Part shown: positions 14,487 to 23,737 of the stretch, one piece after another | Numbering within the stretch: position 1 is the stretch's first letter | Layout of the letters: every line of letters starts with the position of its first letter | From: Duncaniella sp. | Lineage (GTDB): Bacteria > Bacteroidota > Bacteroidia > Bacteroidales > Muribaculaceae | DNA length: 32,536 nt | Direction: 5' to 3' | Assembly (NCBI GenBank): GCA_029056055.1 | Contig: JAIDCC010000113.1 | Location: 1 to 32,536 of the forward strand | The notes under the pieces: generated by a model | What the model saw: only the letters and a program-made list of their open reading frames with translations | The model's database searches: none | Told to the model about the DNA's origin: nothing | Made by a program: the position numbers and the translations under genes

Positions 14487-16163
14487 TCAAGGCATCGGGT
14501 GTTCGAGTCGCCACGGCTCGCAGTCGACCCATCTGGGCTTCACGCGATAGGCCGGCGAAAGGAAATCGAGCGAATCGGCATAGGCTGAGTAGGAAGTGCC
14601 GGTCAGGGTGCAGATGACGTGGGCAATGTTGGCCGTCGTGACGGGGAGGGTGCGTGCTGAGTCGAGACGCGCGGTAAGGTCGGGGAGTTCGCGGCGGAAT
14701 GACGGGTTGGCGTAGGCCACGAACGGCACACGGATATGGTTGTCGTCGCGTATCACCTCGGGACAGTCGTTGCTGTAGATGGCCTGCCCGTGGTCTGAAA
14801 AGTAGAGCATCACGGTGGGACGGCTCCGACGGGCCACAAGGTCAATCATCACTTCGAGCAGCGAGTCGGTGTAGACCAGCGAATTGAGGTAGTAAGCCGA
14901 GGATGCCGCTTGCCAGTCGGTGAGACGGTTGAATGCCGGCAGAGCTTGCACGTCGGCGCTTGCGAAACGGCTTCGGTCGTGAGGGTAGCGGTAGCGGAAA
15001 TCGGAGTGTGAGCCGAGCAGGTGAACCCCGACAAATTCGGCCTCCCGATTGGCAGCGAGTTCCTCGGCAAGTGGAGGAATGACGGCTTCGTCGTATTTGC
15101 GGTGCATGTAGTCCTGGATGCTTACCGAACCGACGAAGTTGAGGGTGTCGGCCATCGAGAGCAACGCCGGGACATTGTTGCTGACAACTCCGCCTTTCTC
15201 CTGATTTGAAATCCATGCCGTATGGTAGCCGGCTTCGTGGAGGAGAGAGTAGAGCAGCGGCGAGTCATACCAACGTGTCGGGTCGTCGCGGTCGGTGAGG
15301 AATGTCAGGATGCGGTTGATGTTGAACACGGTCTGGAGCGACGCGCCTATGGCGTCGGTGAAGACCATGACGCTGTCGGTCATGGCATCGAGGCGCGGAG
15401 TCGTGGGTAGCTGAAAGCCGTAGAGCGACATGTATTGAGCCGAAGCCGACTCGCCCACCACCATCAGCACGTCGGCCTGTCGTGTGCTTTTCACTGAGGC
15501 AGCGTCAGCGAGGGGTTTGACACGGGCCAGTTCCTCCTTAATGTTGCGGATTTCTTCGAGAGTGACGCTGATGTTGACGCTGATTTTGCGCGAGAGCAGC
15601 AGATGGTCGAGCGGACGTACGTTGTTGAGGTAATAAAAGGTGAAGGCGGGGATGCCGAAGAGCGAGAGCGCCAAGACGGCAAACGCTGCAAGAGCTTTGG
15701 GAAGGTAGCGCGGCAAAATCCATAGCGCGACGGCTCCGGCAATCGAAACGTAGAGCCACACCGACGTGAAAAGTTTGAACAGGGCCGACCCGAGCATTGG
15801 CCAAAAGTTGAGAGCTTCCGAGAGATTGGTCTGCGAGATGATGGCGAAGAGGGTGATGGAAAATCCCATCCCGAAAAGGGCGTAGAGGAGGCCGTTCAGA
15901 CAGCTCAGGGCCGCATAAATCCAAATGACGGCCTTGACTGCGTAATGCAGAGGCTTCCACCTGCGGCTTGCCGCGACGAGGATGGTGAGCAGCGTGGCTT
16001 TGAGTGCGGCTATCGAGGTGATGCCGACCCATCTGTTAAAAAAAGGTGTGTCATAGGTGTAGCCGTTCGTAAGCTCGAACATTCCCATGAAGCAGACAAA
16101 GGTCAGGAGAAGCCAAAGGTGTAGGTTATGCAGTGTGACGTATCGTTGCAGAAAGCGTTTCAT
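14487..16163 (-). CDS. Phosphoethanolamine transferase-like inner-membrane enzyme (sulfatase fold)
   Basis: A 558-residue protein with five N-terminal membrane helices (roughly 13-32, 43-65, 74-96, 101-118 with a break, 131-180) and a periplasmic alkaline-phosphatase-fold domain, the layout of EptA/CptA enzymes that move phosphoethanolamine from phosphatidylethanolamine to lipid A or core sugars. Catalytic-domain motifs are VVGESAS (235-241; metal Glu238), the nucleophile strand with probable Thr278 (SLQTVF), LLGSHSDFRYRYP, and YFSDHGQ (metal Asp-His). The disulfide cysteines around the nucleophile in EptA/MCR are absent. A GTG at 16184 is in frame but only 4 nt from the -7 box, so ATG 16163 was chosen. 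The lipid acceptor is unknown. Confidence 0.85.
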   Translation of the reverse strand: MKRFLQRYVTLHNLHLWLLLTFVCFMGMFELTNGYTYDTPFFNRWVGITSIAALKATLLTILVAASRRWKPLHYAVKAVIWIYAALSCLNGLLYALFGMGFSITLFAIISQTNLSEALNFWPMLGSALFKLFTSVWLYVSIAGAVALWILPRYLPKALAAFAVLALSLFGIPAFTFYYLNNVRPLDHLLLSRKISVNISVTLEEIRNIKEELARVKPLADAASVKSTRQADVLMVVGESASAQYMSLYGFQLPTTPRLDAMTDSVMVFTDAIGASLQTVFNINRILTFLTDRDDPTRWYDSPLLYSLLHEAGYHTAWISNQEKGGVVSNNVPALLSMADTLNFVGSVSIQDYMHRKYDEAVIPPLAEELAANREAEFVGVHLLGSHSDFRYRYPHDRSRFASADVQALPAFNRLTDWQAASSAYYLNSLVYTDSLLEVMIDLVARRSRPTVMLYFSDHGQAIYSNDCPEVIRDDNHIRVPFVAYANPSFRRELPDLTARLDSARTLPVTTANIAHVICTLTGTSYSAYADSLDFLSPAYRVKPRWVDCEPWRLEHPMP

Positions 16164-16188
16164 TGATTTTTCGGAGTTTAACACGGCG

Positions 16189-16219
16189 CAAAGTTACGAA
16201 AGTTTGAGCCGACGAGCAA
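16189..16219 (-). promoter_or_regulatory. Promoter of the phosphoethanolamine transferase gene
   Basis: On the minus strand, TAACTTTG (16196 to 16189) has a TTG (16219 to 16217) exactly 20 bp upstream. It predicts a leader of about 20 nt before ATG 16163. Confidence 0.7.
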
Positions 16220-16259
16220 GTCTGTTTGCCGAAAATTCCGAGTTGACAAGATATGAAGC

Positions 16260-16304
16260 TGTCCCGCCTGTCCCGGCCTGAGGCGGAGCGGGACACGTGG
16301 GACA
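16260..16304. repeat. TGTCCC/GGGACA palindromic element, copy 2
   Basis: TGTCCC at 16260-16265 and 16269-16274 face GGGACA at 16290-16295 and 16299-16304, forming two 6-bp stem blocks separated by an internal loop. It is the same design as 10681-10746 and lies about 50 bp beyond the porin gene's stop. Confidence 0.75.
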
Positions 16305-16352
16305 GAGATGAGTGAACGAGAGTGTGGGGTATGTGCGGGTTGAGAGCGGGTG

Positions 16353-17669
16353 TCAGAACGAGAACTGGGCCATAGCTCCTATGCGGCGTGCCCAACCATG
16401 CTGGCGGTCGAAATCCTGACGTTTGCCGATGTTGAATTCGCCTCCCACCTGAAAGCGGGGCGTGATGTTGTAGAACAGGTTGACCGCCGTGTAGAGACCG
16501 TACTTGTAATCGGTGCCTGCGGGGTCGTCGGTGGGCAGGTAGCGGCCCTGTCCGAAGGTTGCGGTGGCGAAGAGTCGGGTCGAGAAGTGGTAGGAAGCAC
16601 CGACGAAGTAGCCGAAGCCGGGCGTGGTGTTGAGGCGTCCCGGGTTTTCGGTATCGCTGACGAGGTCATACTTGCCGAGCAGGAAGTCGCCCCCGAAGTT
16701 GGAGTAGCTTTTGCCGGCGTTGACTGTGGCGTAGAGCGTGAGGGCGGGGATGGGCGAGGCTACAGTGGAGAGTTGGAAACCGTAGCCGACAGGCATGTGG
16801 TTTTCGCCGTTAATCATGTCGCGGTAGGGCAGGAAGCGTGTGATGGCCGAGAGGCGCACGTGCTGGTCGGAAGCCCAGGCGTATTGCACGAAAGCGGCCA
16901 CGTTTGGCAGGTATTGCGTGCGTGCTGCGGTGTGGGTGCCGTCGGTCTGGAGCGACATCGATGGAGTTTCGAGCGAGGCGGCGAGGGTGATGCCTGTCTT
17001 TTTAAATGTGTGCATGTAGCGCACGAGCACGTTTGTGGCATCCATCTTCATGGTGGGGCCTGCGGCGTCGACGGTGGGGGGCACGGCCGAGCCGTCGCCG
17101 AAGGTCGAAGAGGCGTAGCCCACGGTCCAGTCGCCCACGATGACGTAGGCTTTCTTCAGATGAAAGTCACGGCCTTGATAACCGTTGAAATTGGCCTCGA
17201 TGTAGCCCTGGAAATCGCCGAGTCGGGCGTTGTGTCCCAGCACTCGCATGAAGAAGGCTGTTCCGGCGGGGGTGGTGCCGAGAGCTTTGTCGTTGAGCGG
17301 GTCGGGAGTCACGGGGATGAAGTAGGGCGAGAAGCCCGAGGCGGGCACGGCTCCACCCCAATCATAGTAGCCGCGCATGCGCACCAGTCCGCCGATGCCC
17401 ATCGTGAGGTCGGAGCTGCGGCTCATGAAGAGGAAGTAGGGAGCGGCGGGGTCTTGAAACTGACGGAATTGGTCTTCGTAAAAACGGTCGATGCGTGCTC
17501 TTATCGAGTCGGATGTAAGCGTCGACGAGCCGTTGCCGAAGTAGACTATCTGATGTGAGTCTTTGAGCTCGTCCTGAGCTTGCTTGCGCATTGAGTCGGG
17601 GGTCGAGGCGTCGGCGGCAAAGACTGTGGCCGTGAGGGCGACGCAGGAGGCGATGAGAGTGCGGTGCAT
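16353..17669 (-). CDS. DcaP-like outer-membrane porin
   Basis: A 438-residue protein with a signal peptide (residues 1-18, ending VFAADA). It then has a short charged N-terminal segment (STPDSMRKQAQDELKDSHQ) like the helical N-terminus of DcaP-type trimeric porins, and alternating amphipathic strands to a C-terminal Phe (GAMAQFSF), the outer-membrane beta-barrel signature. GGLVRMRGYYDWGG near 91-104 and repeated Tyr/Phe-rich strands fit a 16-stranded barrel. It probably passes small solutes; the substrate is unknown. The frame extends 24 codons upstream, but that stretch is Lys/Pro/His-rich and lies in repeat sequence, so ATG 17669 with the signal peptide is preferred. Confidence 0.8.
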   Translation of the reverse strand: MHRTLIASCVALTATVFAADASTPDSMRKQAQDELKDSHQIVYFGNGSSTLTSDSIRARIDRFYEDQFRQFQDPAAPYFLFMSRSSDLTMGIGGLVRMRGYYDWGGAVPASGFSPYFIPVTPDPLNDKALGTTPAGTAFFMRVLGHNARLGDFQGYIEANFNGYQGRDFHLKKAYVIVGDWTVGYASSTFGDGSAVPPTVDAAGPTMKMDATNVLVRYMHTFKKTGITLAASLETPSMSLQTDGTHTAARTQYLPNVAAFVQYAWASDQHVRLSAITRFLPYRDMINGENHMPVGYGFQLSTVASPIPALTLYATVNAGKSYSNFGGDFLLGKYDLVSDTENPGRLNTTPGFGYFVGASYHFSTRLFATATFGQGRYLPTDDPAGTDYKYGLYTAVNLFYNITPRFQVGGEFNIGKRQDFDRQHGWARRIGAMAQFSF

Positions 17670-17727
17670 GACTTGAGAATGTTTGTGGGTGTGGGTGGGG
17701 TTTCGAGGTTTCTTCTTTTCTTTTCCT

Positions 17728-17784
17728 TTCTCAATTCTCATTTCTCAAGGCCTGCGGGGGCTGTGAGAAGTGAGAAGCGAGAAG
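17728..17784. repeat. TTCTCATT / GAGAAGTG repeat tract with inverted arms
   Basis: TTTCTCAATTCTCATTTCTC on the left faces GAGAAGTGAGAAGCGAGAAG on the right, around a GC-rich centre. It is a copy of the second block of the dispersed octamer repeats and can fold into an imperfect hairpin upstream of the porin gene. Confidence 0.7.
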
Positions 17785-18034
17785 GGCGGGAGTTAAGCAA
17801 CTGATGTGTGTCTGTGACGAGATTGTAGTAAGAGTTTTAAAACAGATGTCTGCGAGAGAGAGAGTTTGTGTGTAAAGTATGAAAAGAGAGAATTTCGAAA
17901 CGGGTTTGTGAGAGTGGCCGCGAGGCCGTGAGTTGAAACGGAGTTTTAAGTTGTTTATACTATGTTAACGAGCAAGGTTAAATAATGTTCACGCTTTTTT
18001 ATGGAAAAAGTATGTCGGGTAGCGAAAAAATTCG
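17785..18034. other. Gene-free spacer between divergent porin gene and pyrB
   Basis: About 250 bp with no plausible gene. It is more AT-rich than its surroundings and holds a purine-rich GAGAGAGAG run near 17850 and a small GGCC-GCGA-GGCC palindrome near 17920. The porin promoter should lie here, but I see no clear TAnnTTTG on the minus strand. Confidence 0.5.
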
Positions 18035-18042
18035 TAACTTTG
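18035..18042 (+). promoter_or_regulatory. -7 box of the pyrB operon
   Basis: TAACTTTG matches the Bacteroidetes -7 consensus, and the upstream -33 element is weak (ATG in place of TTG at 18012-18014). It leaves a leader of about 50 nt and rules out the longer pyrB frame that starts at 17985. Confidence 0.6.
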
Positions 18043-18098
18043 CAGAGTCAACGCCCCCGGTGCTGACACCCTTCCCCCCAATCATTATCCGGACTGAA

Positions 18099-19022
18099 AT
18101 GAAAACTGAAAGTCTTGTATCAATAAGCGACATCGGCAAGGAGGAAATCCTCGGTCTCCTTGAGACGGCTAAGAAATTTGAGGAGAATCCCAACCGGCGC
18201 CTTCTCGAAGGCAAAGTGGTGGCCACGCTCTTCTTCGAGCCTTCGACTCGCACCCGCCTGAGTTTTGAAACCGCCGTAAACCGTCTGGGCGGCAGAGTGA
18301 TAGGTTTCTCCGATGCGTCGAACACCTCGACCTCGAAAGGCGAAACCCTCAAAGACACCATAAAAATGGTGAGCAACTACGCCGACCTCATCATCATGCG
18401 CCATTTTCTCGAGGGCGCGGCCCGCTATGCCACCGAGGTGACCGACGTGCCCGTCATCAATGCCGGCGACGGAGCCCACCAGCACCCCTCGCAGACCATG
18501 CTCGACCTCTACAGCATCTACAAGACACAGGGGACGCTTGAAAATCTCACCATCACGCTCGTGGGCGACCTCAAATATGGCCGCACCGTCCATTCGCTGC
18601 TGATGGCCATGAAGTATTTCAACCCGACGTTTCGTTTCGTGGCCTGCAAGGAGCTTCAGATGCCGCAGGAATACAAGACGTTCTGCGAGGAAAACGGCAT
18701 AGCCTACACCGAGCACACCGACTTCAGCGCCGACGTCATCAACACTTCCGACATTATTTATATGACGCGAGTGCAGCGCGAACGTTTCGCCGACATTCTC
18801 GAATACGAGCGCGTCAAAGACCTCTACAACCTCAATGCCTCGATGCTGTCGGGAGCGAAGGACAATATGAAAATCCTTCATCCCCTGCCCCGCGTCAACG
18901 AAATAGCCCAGGATGTCGACGACAATCCCCACGCCTACTATTTCGACCAGGCCCGTAACGGCCTCTATGCCCGTCAGGCCATAATCTGCCGCTCGCTCGG
19001 CATCGACACCACTAAACTTTAA
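18099..19022 (+). CDS. pyrB: Aspartate carbamoyltransferase catalytic subunit
   Basis: A 307-residue ATCase catalytic chain that condenses carbamoyl phosphate with aspartate, the committed step of pyrimidine synthesis. Carbamoyl-phosphate-binding motif [13 protein letters not shown] is at about 45-57, with [11 protein letters not shown] after it. [16 protein letters not shown] (near 127-142) carries the catalytic His, and MTRVQRERF and HPLPRVNEI bind aspartate. The length is normal. The chosen start ([11 protein letters not shown]) lies downstream of the -7 box. pyrI follows 8 nt later, so a PyrB6-PyrI6-type allosteric holoenzyme is expected. Confidence 0.97.
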   Translation: MKTESLVSISDIGKEEILGLLETAKKFEENPNRRLLEGKVVATLFFEPSTRTRLSFETAVNRLGGRVIGFSDASNTSTSKGETLKDTIKMVSNYADLIIMRHFLEGAARYATEVTDVPVINAGDGAHQHPSQTMLDLYSIYKTQGTLENLTITLVGDLKYGRTVHSLLMAMKYFNPTFRFVACKELQMPQEYKTFCEENGIAYTEHTDFSADVINTSDIIYMTRVQRERFADILEYERVKDLYNLNASMLSGAKDNMKILHPLPRVNEIAQDVDDNPHAYYFDQARNGLYARQAIICRSLGIDTTKL

Positions 19023-19030
19023 GCCACGCC

Positions 19031-19492
19031 ATGACAGTCAACAAGCAGGAACTCGCAGTGGCCGCCCTCTGCAACGGCACGGTCATCGACCACATCCCTT
19101 CGACGGTGCTCTTCAAGGTGGTCAAAATCCTCGGCATTCAGAACTTCGACACAGCCGTCACCATAGGCAACAATCTCGACTCGAAGAAACTCGGCACCAA
19201 AGGCATCATCAAGGTGGCCGACGTGGTGTTTCCCGAATCGGTGCTCAACCGCATCGCCCTCATTGCCCCCTCGGCCGTGGTCAACATCATCCGCGACTAC
19301 GAGGTGGTAGAGAAATATCCCGTCACTCTGCCCGACACTCTGGTGGGGCTGGTCAAGTGCTCCAACCCCAAGTGTATCACCAACAACGAGCCGATGCGCA
19401 CCCGCTTCCATGTGGTAGACCACGACGACGTGACCATCTCGTGCCACTATTGCTCGCAGGCGGTCAAGAGCGCCGACGCACAGATTATCTGA
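19031..19492 (+). CDS. pyrI: Aspartate carbamoyltransferase regulatory subunit
   Basis: A 153-residue regulatory chain that binds nucleotides and links catalytic trimers. The N-terminal allosteric domain shows the family stretch [21 protein letters not shown] (16-36). The C-terminal zinc domain has four cysteines: 110, 115, 138 and 141 (CSNPKC and CHYC). The length equals that of E. coli PyrI. Confidence 0.96.
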   Translation: MTVNKQELAVAALCNGTVIDHIPSTVLFKVVKILGIQNFDTAVTIGNNLDSKKLGTKGIIKVADVVFPESVLNRIALIAPSAVVNIIRDYEVVEKYPVTLPDTLVGLVKCSNPKCITNNEPMRTRFHVVDHDDVTISCHYCSQAVKSADAQII

Positions 19493-19523
19493 CCGTTACT
19501 CATCATCCCCCACGCGACGTTAA

Positions 19524-20087
19524 GTGAAAAAAGTCAGTTGGAAACCGGGCACGATGATTTACCCGCTGCCCGCCGTCATAGTGAGCTGCGGAAATGCCTC
19601 GCGCTCCAACCTGATTACCATCGGCTGGACAGGCACCATCTGCACCAACCCTCCGATGTGCTACATCTCGGTGCGCCCCGAACGCTTCTCGCATGCGCTC
19701 ATCATGGAGCAGATGGCCTTCACCATTAATCTGACCACCGAACGGATGGCTCGCGCCACCGACTGGGCGGGAGTGCGCTCCGGCCGCGACTTCGACAAAT
19801 GGCGCGAGACGGGGCTGACACCCGTTGAGGGCGAGAAAGTGGCTTGTCCCTACATAGCCGAGTCGCCTCTCTCGATAGAATGCCGCGTCAAGGAAGTGAT
19901 GCACCTCGGAAGCCACGACATGTTTATTGCCGACGTGGTCAACGTCATTGCCGACGCCTCGCTCATCGACCCTGACACCGGGGCGTTCGACCTCGGGGCA
20001 GCCGGTCTCATCAACTATTCCCACGGCCATTATTACGCCCAAGGCTCCGAAATAGGCCGCTTCGGCTGGACCGTCAAGAAGAAATAA
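19524..20087 (+). CDS. Flavin reductase family protein
   Basis: A 187-residue flavin reductase-like (FMN-binding split-barrel) protein. The N-terminus PGTMIYPLPAVIVSCG leads into SNLITIGWTGTICTNPPMCYISVRPERFSH, the typical FMN-phosphate-binding region. EKVACPYIAESPLSIECRV and the late GHYYAQG fit the family. The start is GTG at 19524, fixed by an in-frame stop immediately upstream. It sits between pyrI and glyA, 31 nt and 27 nt from its neighbours, in what looks like one operon. Its redox partner is unknown. Confidence 0.88.
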   Translation: MKKVSWKPGTMIYPLPAVIVSCGNASRSNLITIGWTGTICTNPPMCYISVRPERFSHALIMEQMAFTINLTTERMARATDWAGVRSGRDFDKWRETGLTPVEGEKVACPYIAESPLSIECRVKEVMHLGSHDMFIADVVNVIADASLIDPDTGAFDLGAAGLINYSHGHYYAQGSEIGRFGWTVKKK

Positions 20088-20114
20088 GAAACGAAACAAA
20101 ACCCACTCACAGAT

Positions 20115-21395
20115 ATGCAGAAAGACAAAGAAATCTTTGACATCATCGACCGCGAACATCGCCGCCAGCTCAAAGGCATCGAGCTGATTGCCAGCGAAAA
20201 CTTCGTGAGCGACGAAGTGATGAAGGCCATGGGCTCATGGCTCACCAACAAGTATGCCGAAGGCTATCCCGGCCACCGCTACTACGGCGGTTGCGAGGTG
20301 GTCGACGAAAGCGAGACCATCGCCATCGAGCGTCTCAAGAAACTCTTCGGCGCAGAATGGGCCAACGTGCAGCCCCACTCGGGCGCACAGGCCAACATGG
20401 CTGTCTTCATGGCTTGCCTCAACCCCGGCGACAAATTCCTCGGCCTCAACCTTAGCCACGGCGGTCACCTCTCGCACGGTTCGCCCGTCAACTTCTCGGG
20501 TCTCATGTATCAGGCTCTCGAGTATAATGTCGACGCCGAAACAGGCCGCATCGACTACGAGCAGATGGAAGAAGTGGCACGCCGCGAGCGTCCCCGTCTC
20601 ATCATCGGCGGTGCGTCGGCCTACAGCCGCGAATGGGACTATGCCCGCATGCGTCGCCTCGCCGACGAAATCGGCGCAATCCTCGTCATCGACATGGCTC
20701 ATCCCGCCGGTCTCATTGCCGCCGGTCTGCTCGACAATCCCGTCAAGTATGCCCACATCGTCACCTCTACCACCCACAAGACTCTCCGCGGTCCGCGCGG
20801 CGGCGTCATCATGATGGGCAAGGACTTCGAAAACCCCTGGGGCAAGACCACTCCGAAGGGCGTCGTCAAAATGATGTCGCAGCTTCTCGACTCGGCCGTG
20901 TTCCCCGGTGTGCAGGGCGGCCCGCTCGAACATGTCATAGCCGCCAAGGCCGTGGCTTTCGGCGAAGCTCTCCAGCCCGAATTCCGCACCTACCAGGAGC
21001 AGGTCAAGAAGAACGCCGCAGCTCTCGCCGGCGCTCTCTCCGACATGGGCTACAAGATTGTCTCGGGTGGCACCGACAACCACTGCATCCTGCTCGACCT
21101 CCGCACCAAGTTCCCCGACCTCACCGGTAAGGTGGCCGAAAAGGCACTCGTCGAGGCCGACATCACCGCCAACAAGAACATGGTGCCCTTCGACTCGCGC
21201 TCACCCTTCCAGACCTCGGGCATCCGTCTCGGCACCCCCGCCATCTCTACCCGCGGCGCCAAGGAACCCCTCATGGGCGAGATTGCCGAAATGATTGACA
21301 CCGTGCTCCGCGCTCCCGCCGATGCCAACACCATCGCCGCCGTCCGCGAGAAAGTCAACGCCACGATGGCTGACTACCCCCTCTTCGCCTGGTAA
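20115..21395 (+). CDS. glyA: Serine hydroxymethyltransferase
   Basis: A 426-residue PLP enzyme that interconverts serine and glycine and charges tetrahydrofolate. [10 protein letters not shown] is at 23-32, [15 protein letters not shown] at 45-59, [14 protein letters not shown] at 85-98 and DMAHPAGL at 193-200. The PLP lysine is Lys222 in [13 protein letters not shown]. Complete length. It is the last gene of the pyrB operon and is followed by an intrinsic terminator. Codon use is strongly biased toward C-ending codons, as expected for a highly expressed gene. Confidence 0.97.
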   Translation: MQKDKEIFDIIDREHRRQLKGIELIASENFVSDEVMKAMGSWLTNKYAEGYPGHRYYGGCEVVDESETIAIERLKKLFGAEWANVQPHSGAQANMAVFMACLNPGDKFLGLNLSHGGHLSHGSPVNFSGLMYQALEYNVDAETGRIDYEQMEEVARRERPRLIIGGASAYSREWDYARMRRLADEIGAILVIDMAHPAGLIAAGLLDNPVKYAHIVTSTTHKTLRGPRGGVIMMGKDFENPWGKTTPKGVVKMMSQLLDSAVFPGVQGGPLEHVIAAKAVAFGEALQPEFRTYQEQVKKNAAALAGALSDMGYKIVSGGTDNHCILLDLRTKFPDLTGKVAEKALVEADITANKNMVPFDSRSPFQTSGIRLGTPAISTRGAKEPLMGEIAEMIDTVLRAPADANTIAAVREKVNATMADYPLFAW

Positions 21396-21429
21396 TCCCG
21401 GTCGAGATGTAAATTTTTAGAAAATCTTG

Positions 21430-21476
21430 TCGGCTTGCCCCCGTCTGAAAAATGCGGGGAGCAGGCCGATTTTTTT
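21430..21476 (+). terminator. Intrinsic terminator after glyA
   Basis: Arms TCGGCTTGCCCCCG (21430-21443) and CGGGGAGCAGGCCGA (21455-21469) pair with small interruptions, followed directly by seven T (21470-21476). This is the clearest rho-independent terminator in the window. Confidence 0.85.
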
Positions 21477-21486
21477 GTCGGCCCGC

Positions 21487-21517
21487 TTGCAACGTTTCAG
21501 GATTTTGACTACCTTTG
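21487..21517 (+). promoter_or_regulatory. Promoter of the TerD gene
   Basis: TTG at 21487-21489 and TACCTTTG at 21510-21517 have a 20-bp spacer and lie 36 bp upstream of ATG 21554. Confidence 0.7.
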
Positions 21518-21553
21518 TTGCAAGTAAATCACCACGAAAAAACATCAATAGCA

Positions 21554-22120
21554 ATGGCAATCAATCTCGTCAAAGGCGCCCGCGTCGAAATAGGTCTCAA
21601 AAAAGTAGGAGTAGGTCTGGGCTGGAAAGCAAACGAATCAACCAACGGCTACGAATACGACCTCGATGCCTCGGCTTTCATGCTCGGCGACAACAACAAA
21701 CTCCCCAAGGACGAATTTTTCGTATTCTATAACAATCTCGTCTCGCCCGACGGCGCAGTGATGTCGGCCGGCGACGACCGCACGGGTGGCAACGGTCTCG
21801 GAGGAAACGATGACGAAACCATCACCGTCGACCTTGAAAAAGTAGACCCCGCGGTCAAGGAAATCCTTTTCACCGTGACGATACACGACGCCGTCAACCG
21901 CCGTCAGAATTTCGGTCAGGTCCACAACAGCTACATCCGCATCTACGATGAGGAAAACGGTGTCGAAATAGCCCGTTACGACCTTGAGGAAGATTTCTCA
22001 ATCGAGACAGCCGTTGAGGTGGGCAGCCTCTACCGTCATGGCAACACCTGGCGCTTCAAAGCTATGGGCGAAGGCTCGCGCGGAGGGCTCGAAGGCCTCG
22101 TCAGCAAATACGCCTATTAA
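21554..22120 (+). CDS. TerD family stress protein
   Basis: A 188-residue TerD/CABP-type calcium-binding protein of the tellurium-resistance stress family. Characteristic segments are VGLGW near 18-22, YDLDASAFML near 32-41, VFYNNLVSPDGAV near 55-67, the calcium-site loop GDDRTGGNGLGGNDDE near 71-86, and ARYDLEEDFSIETAVEVGSLYR near 141-162. Length and motifs are complete. The frame upstream overlaps the promoter, so ATG 21554 is the start. No TerC, TerZ or TerE lies nearby, but the next gene starts with a TerB-like domain. General membrane or phage stress roles are proposed for the family; tellurite resistance is not implied. Confidence 0.9.
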   Translation: MAINLVKGARVEIGLKKVGVGLGWKANESTNGYEYDLDASAFMLGDNNKLPKDEFFVFYNNLVSPDGAVMSAGDDRTGGNGLGGNDDETITVDLEKVDPAVKEILFTVTIHDAVNRRQNFGQVHNSYIRIYDEENGVEIARYDLEEDFSIETAVEVGSLYRHGNTWRFKAMGEGSRGGLEGLVSKYAY

Positions 22121-22130
22121 GATTATTCAG

Positions 22131-22256
22131 TCAGATTGTCAATTTGTCAATTTGTCAAATTGTCAAAATGTCAAAATGACAAATAGTCAAAATGACTAAA
22201 TGACAAAAGCCCCTTCTCATTTCTCATTTCTCACTTCTCATTCCCCCCTTTTCTCA
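22131..22256. repeat. TGTCAAAA then TTCTCATT octamer tract
   Basis: About 75 bp of TGTCAATT/TGTCAAAA/TGACAAAT units is followed by TTCTCATT units that run to 2 bp before the next start codon at 22258. It separates terD from the TerB-like gene and would form the latter's leader. Confidence 0.9.
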
Positions 22257-22257
22257 T

Positions 22258-23697
22258 ATGCCAAATCGCGCGGCTGTGGCTCGCATTCTCATCGATCTCA
22301 TCAAGGCTGACCGCGTCATTGACGGACGCGAGATTGAGACCTACGAACTGCTCCGGCAGAAATTCGGCATCACTCCCGAACACGAACGCCGTGCCTACGA
22401 AATGTCGTTTGGTGAAGCAGTGGCCGAATGTCGCACGCCGGACACTCCCGCAGGGGTGTCGGAGGCAAGCGACCTGCTCGGAACGTTTCAGAAGGTGACG
22501 GAGTGCGACGGCACTTCGCCCCGCGAGGAGGCGCTGCTCATGCTCGCGCTGAAGTTTTGCCTTGACAAAAATTTTCCCGACAGCGACGTAATTTCGCTTT
22601 GTGTCAGCGACGCGCTCATCGACGAGCGGCAGGTGCTCTACGTAGAGAGCCGGCACGACAAGGATGTCAATTTCGAAATCTCATCCAATAAGCGCCACAT
22701 CAGCAACGAGCTGAAACTCTGCGGGCTCGACTTCGTCTTTCTCCCCGACATTCTCGCCCATTACAACAGCACCGACCGCGAGCTGTTTGACAAGGTGCTG
22801 AAACTGCTCAATCCCAAGCTAGATGAGGATGAAATCAGAAATCTTCACCGCACCATAAGTCTTTACAAGACCGACCGTTTCTGCGTTGAGCAGCTCTCGC
22901 GCAAACTCGGGTTCAAGGAGTTGGATGACACCGACCCGGCCCTGCTGCTGCGGATAAGCCATTCGAAGGTGGGCGATAGGATTGTCACCAATTTCCTGCG
23001 CATCAACCTCGAACAGGGTAGGGTAGTCGACACGGTCAACCTCATCGTCGACACATTTCTCGCCTATCATTCGTCTGACCGAATCATGGTGTCGCACAAG
23101 AAGGATGCCGGGGGCAGTTTCCTCTACTCGGGCTTCTACCGCCAGATGTTTGAAATCTTTTTCATGCGCGACAATGGCCCCGACACGTTGCTGATAGATT
23201 TGAAGGACGGTGCGCTGAGATTCTTGGGTTGCCGTGAGCCAATCCCGGACATTACCCGGCGAGAACGAGCCTACTACGTGCTCATGCTCTTCGAAAGCAT
23301 GAATCTGAATCGCGAGTGGAACGACGAGGAAATGTGGGAACCTGTGCAGACTTTTATTCGCGGCGAAGGCAGAAGAGAGCAGATGAAGGTTCTGCAAACT
23401 CGCTTTTCCGAGATTTACGAACTTGTCGGAAATCGACAGGAGGACAGCGTGCCCGATATCAAAATTCCCGAAGTCCGCACACAGATGAAGTCACGTCTGA
23501 ACAGGGCGCTTCGCAAGTTGAGCAACCGAGTATCTGATGTCGAGCCATTCATGTTGCAGTATGACAGACGCACACAAGGCCTTTGCATAAGCGTCGAACC
23601 CAATCGGGTGAGATGCAAGGAGTGGCACGATACCTTATGGGAGGAAGTGCCGTTCCTCGAGTCCGACCTTTTCAAGCGTCTCAAGGAAATTCGGTAG
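22258..23697 (+). CDS. TerB-like N-terminal domain protein, large unknown C-terminus
   Basis: A 479-residue protein. The first 105 residues resemble a TerB-like helical domain: RILIDLIKADRVIDGREIETYELLRQKFGI, then EEALLMLALKFCLD, with acidic residues at the positions where TerB binds metal. I recognise nothing in residues 120-479. The central part (near 240-350) has a regular alternation that could be a mixed alpha/beta fold, and the last 80 residues are basic. There is no signal peptide or membrane helix. It is encoded right behind terD, so a shared stress function is likely. Local codon use is slightly less biased than in glyA. Confidence 0.65.
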   Translation: MPNRAAVARILIDLIKADRVIDGREIETYELLRQKFGITPEHERRAYEMSFGEAVAECRTPDTPAGVSEASDLLGTFQKVTECDGTSPREEALLMLALKFCLDKNFPDSDVISLCVSDALIDERQVLYVESRHDKDVNFEISSNKRHISNELKLCGLDFVFLPDILAHYNSTDRELFDKVLKLLNPKLDEDEIRNLHRTISLYKTDRFCVEQLSRKLGFKELDDTDPALLLRISHSKVGDRIVTNFLRINLEQGRVVDTVNLIVDTFLAYHSSDRIMVSHKKDAGGSFLYSGFYRQMFEIFFMRDNGPDTLLIDLKDGALRFLGCREPIPDITRRERAYYVLMLFESMNLNREWNDEEMWEPVQTFIRGEGRREQMKVLQTRFSEIYELVGNRQEDSVPDIKIPEVRTQMKSRLNRALRKLSNRVSDVEPFMLQYDRRTQGLCISVEPNRVRCKEWHDTLWEEVPFLESDLFKRLKEIR

Positions 23698-23737
23698 GCG
23701 CTTGTCGCAGACCGCCTCTCAACCCGGGCCGGGGGGC

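Noticed and set aside
17670-17741. N-terminal extension of the porin
   Set aside because: It would place 24 basic residues before a complete signal peptide and overlaps a repeat tract.
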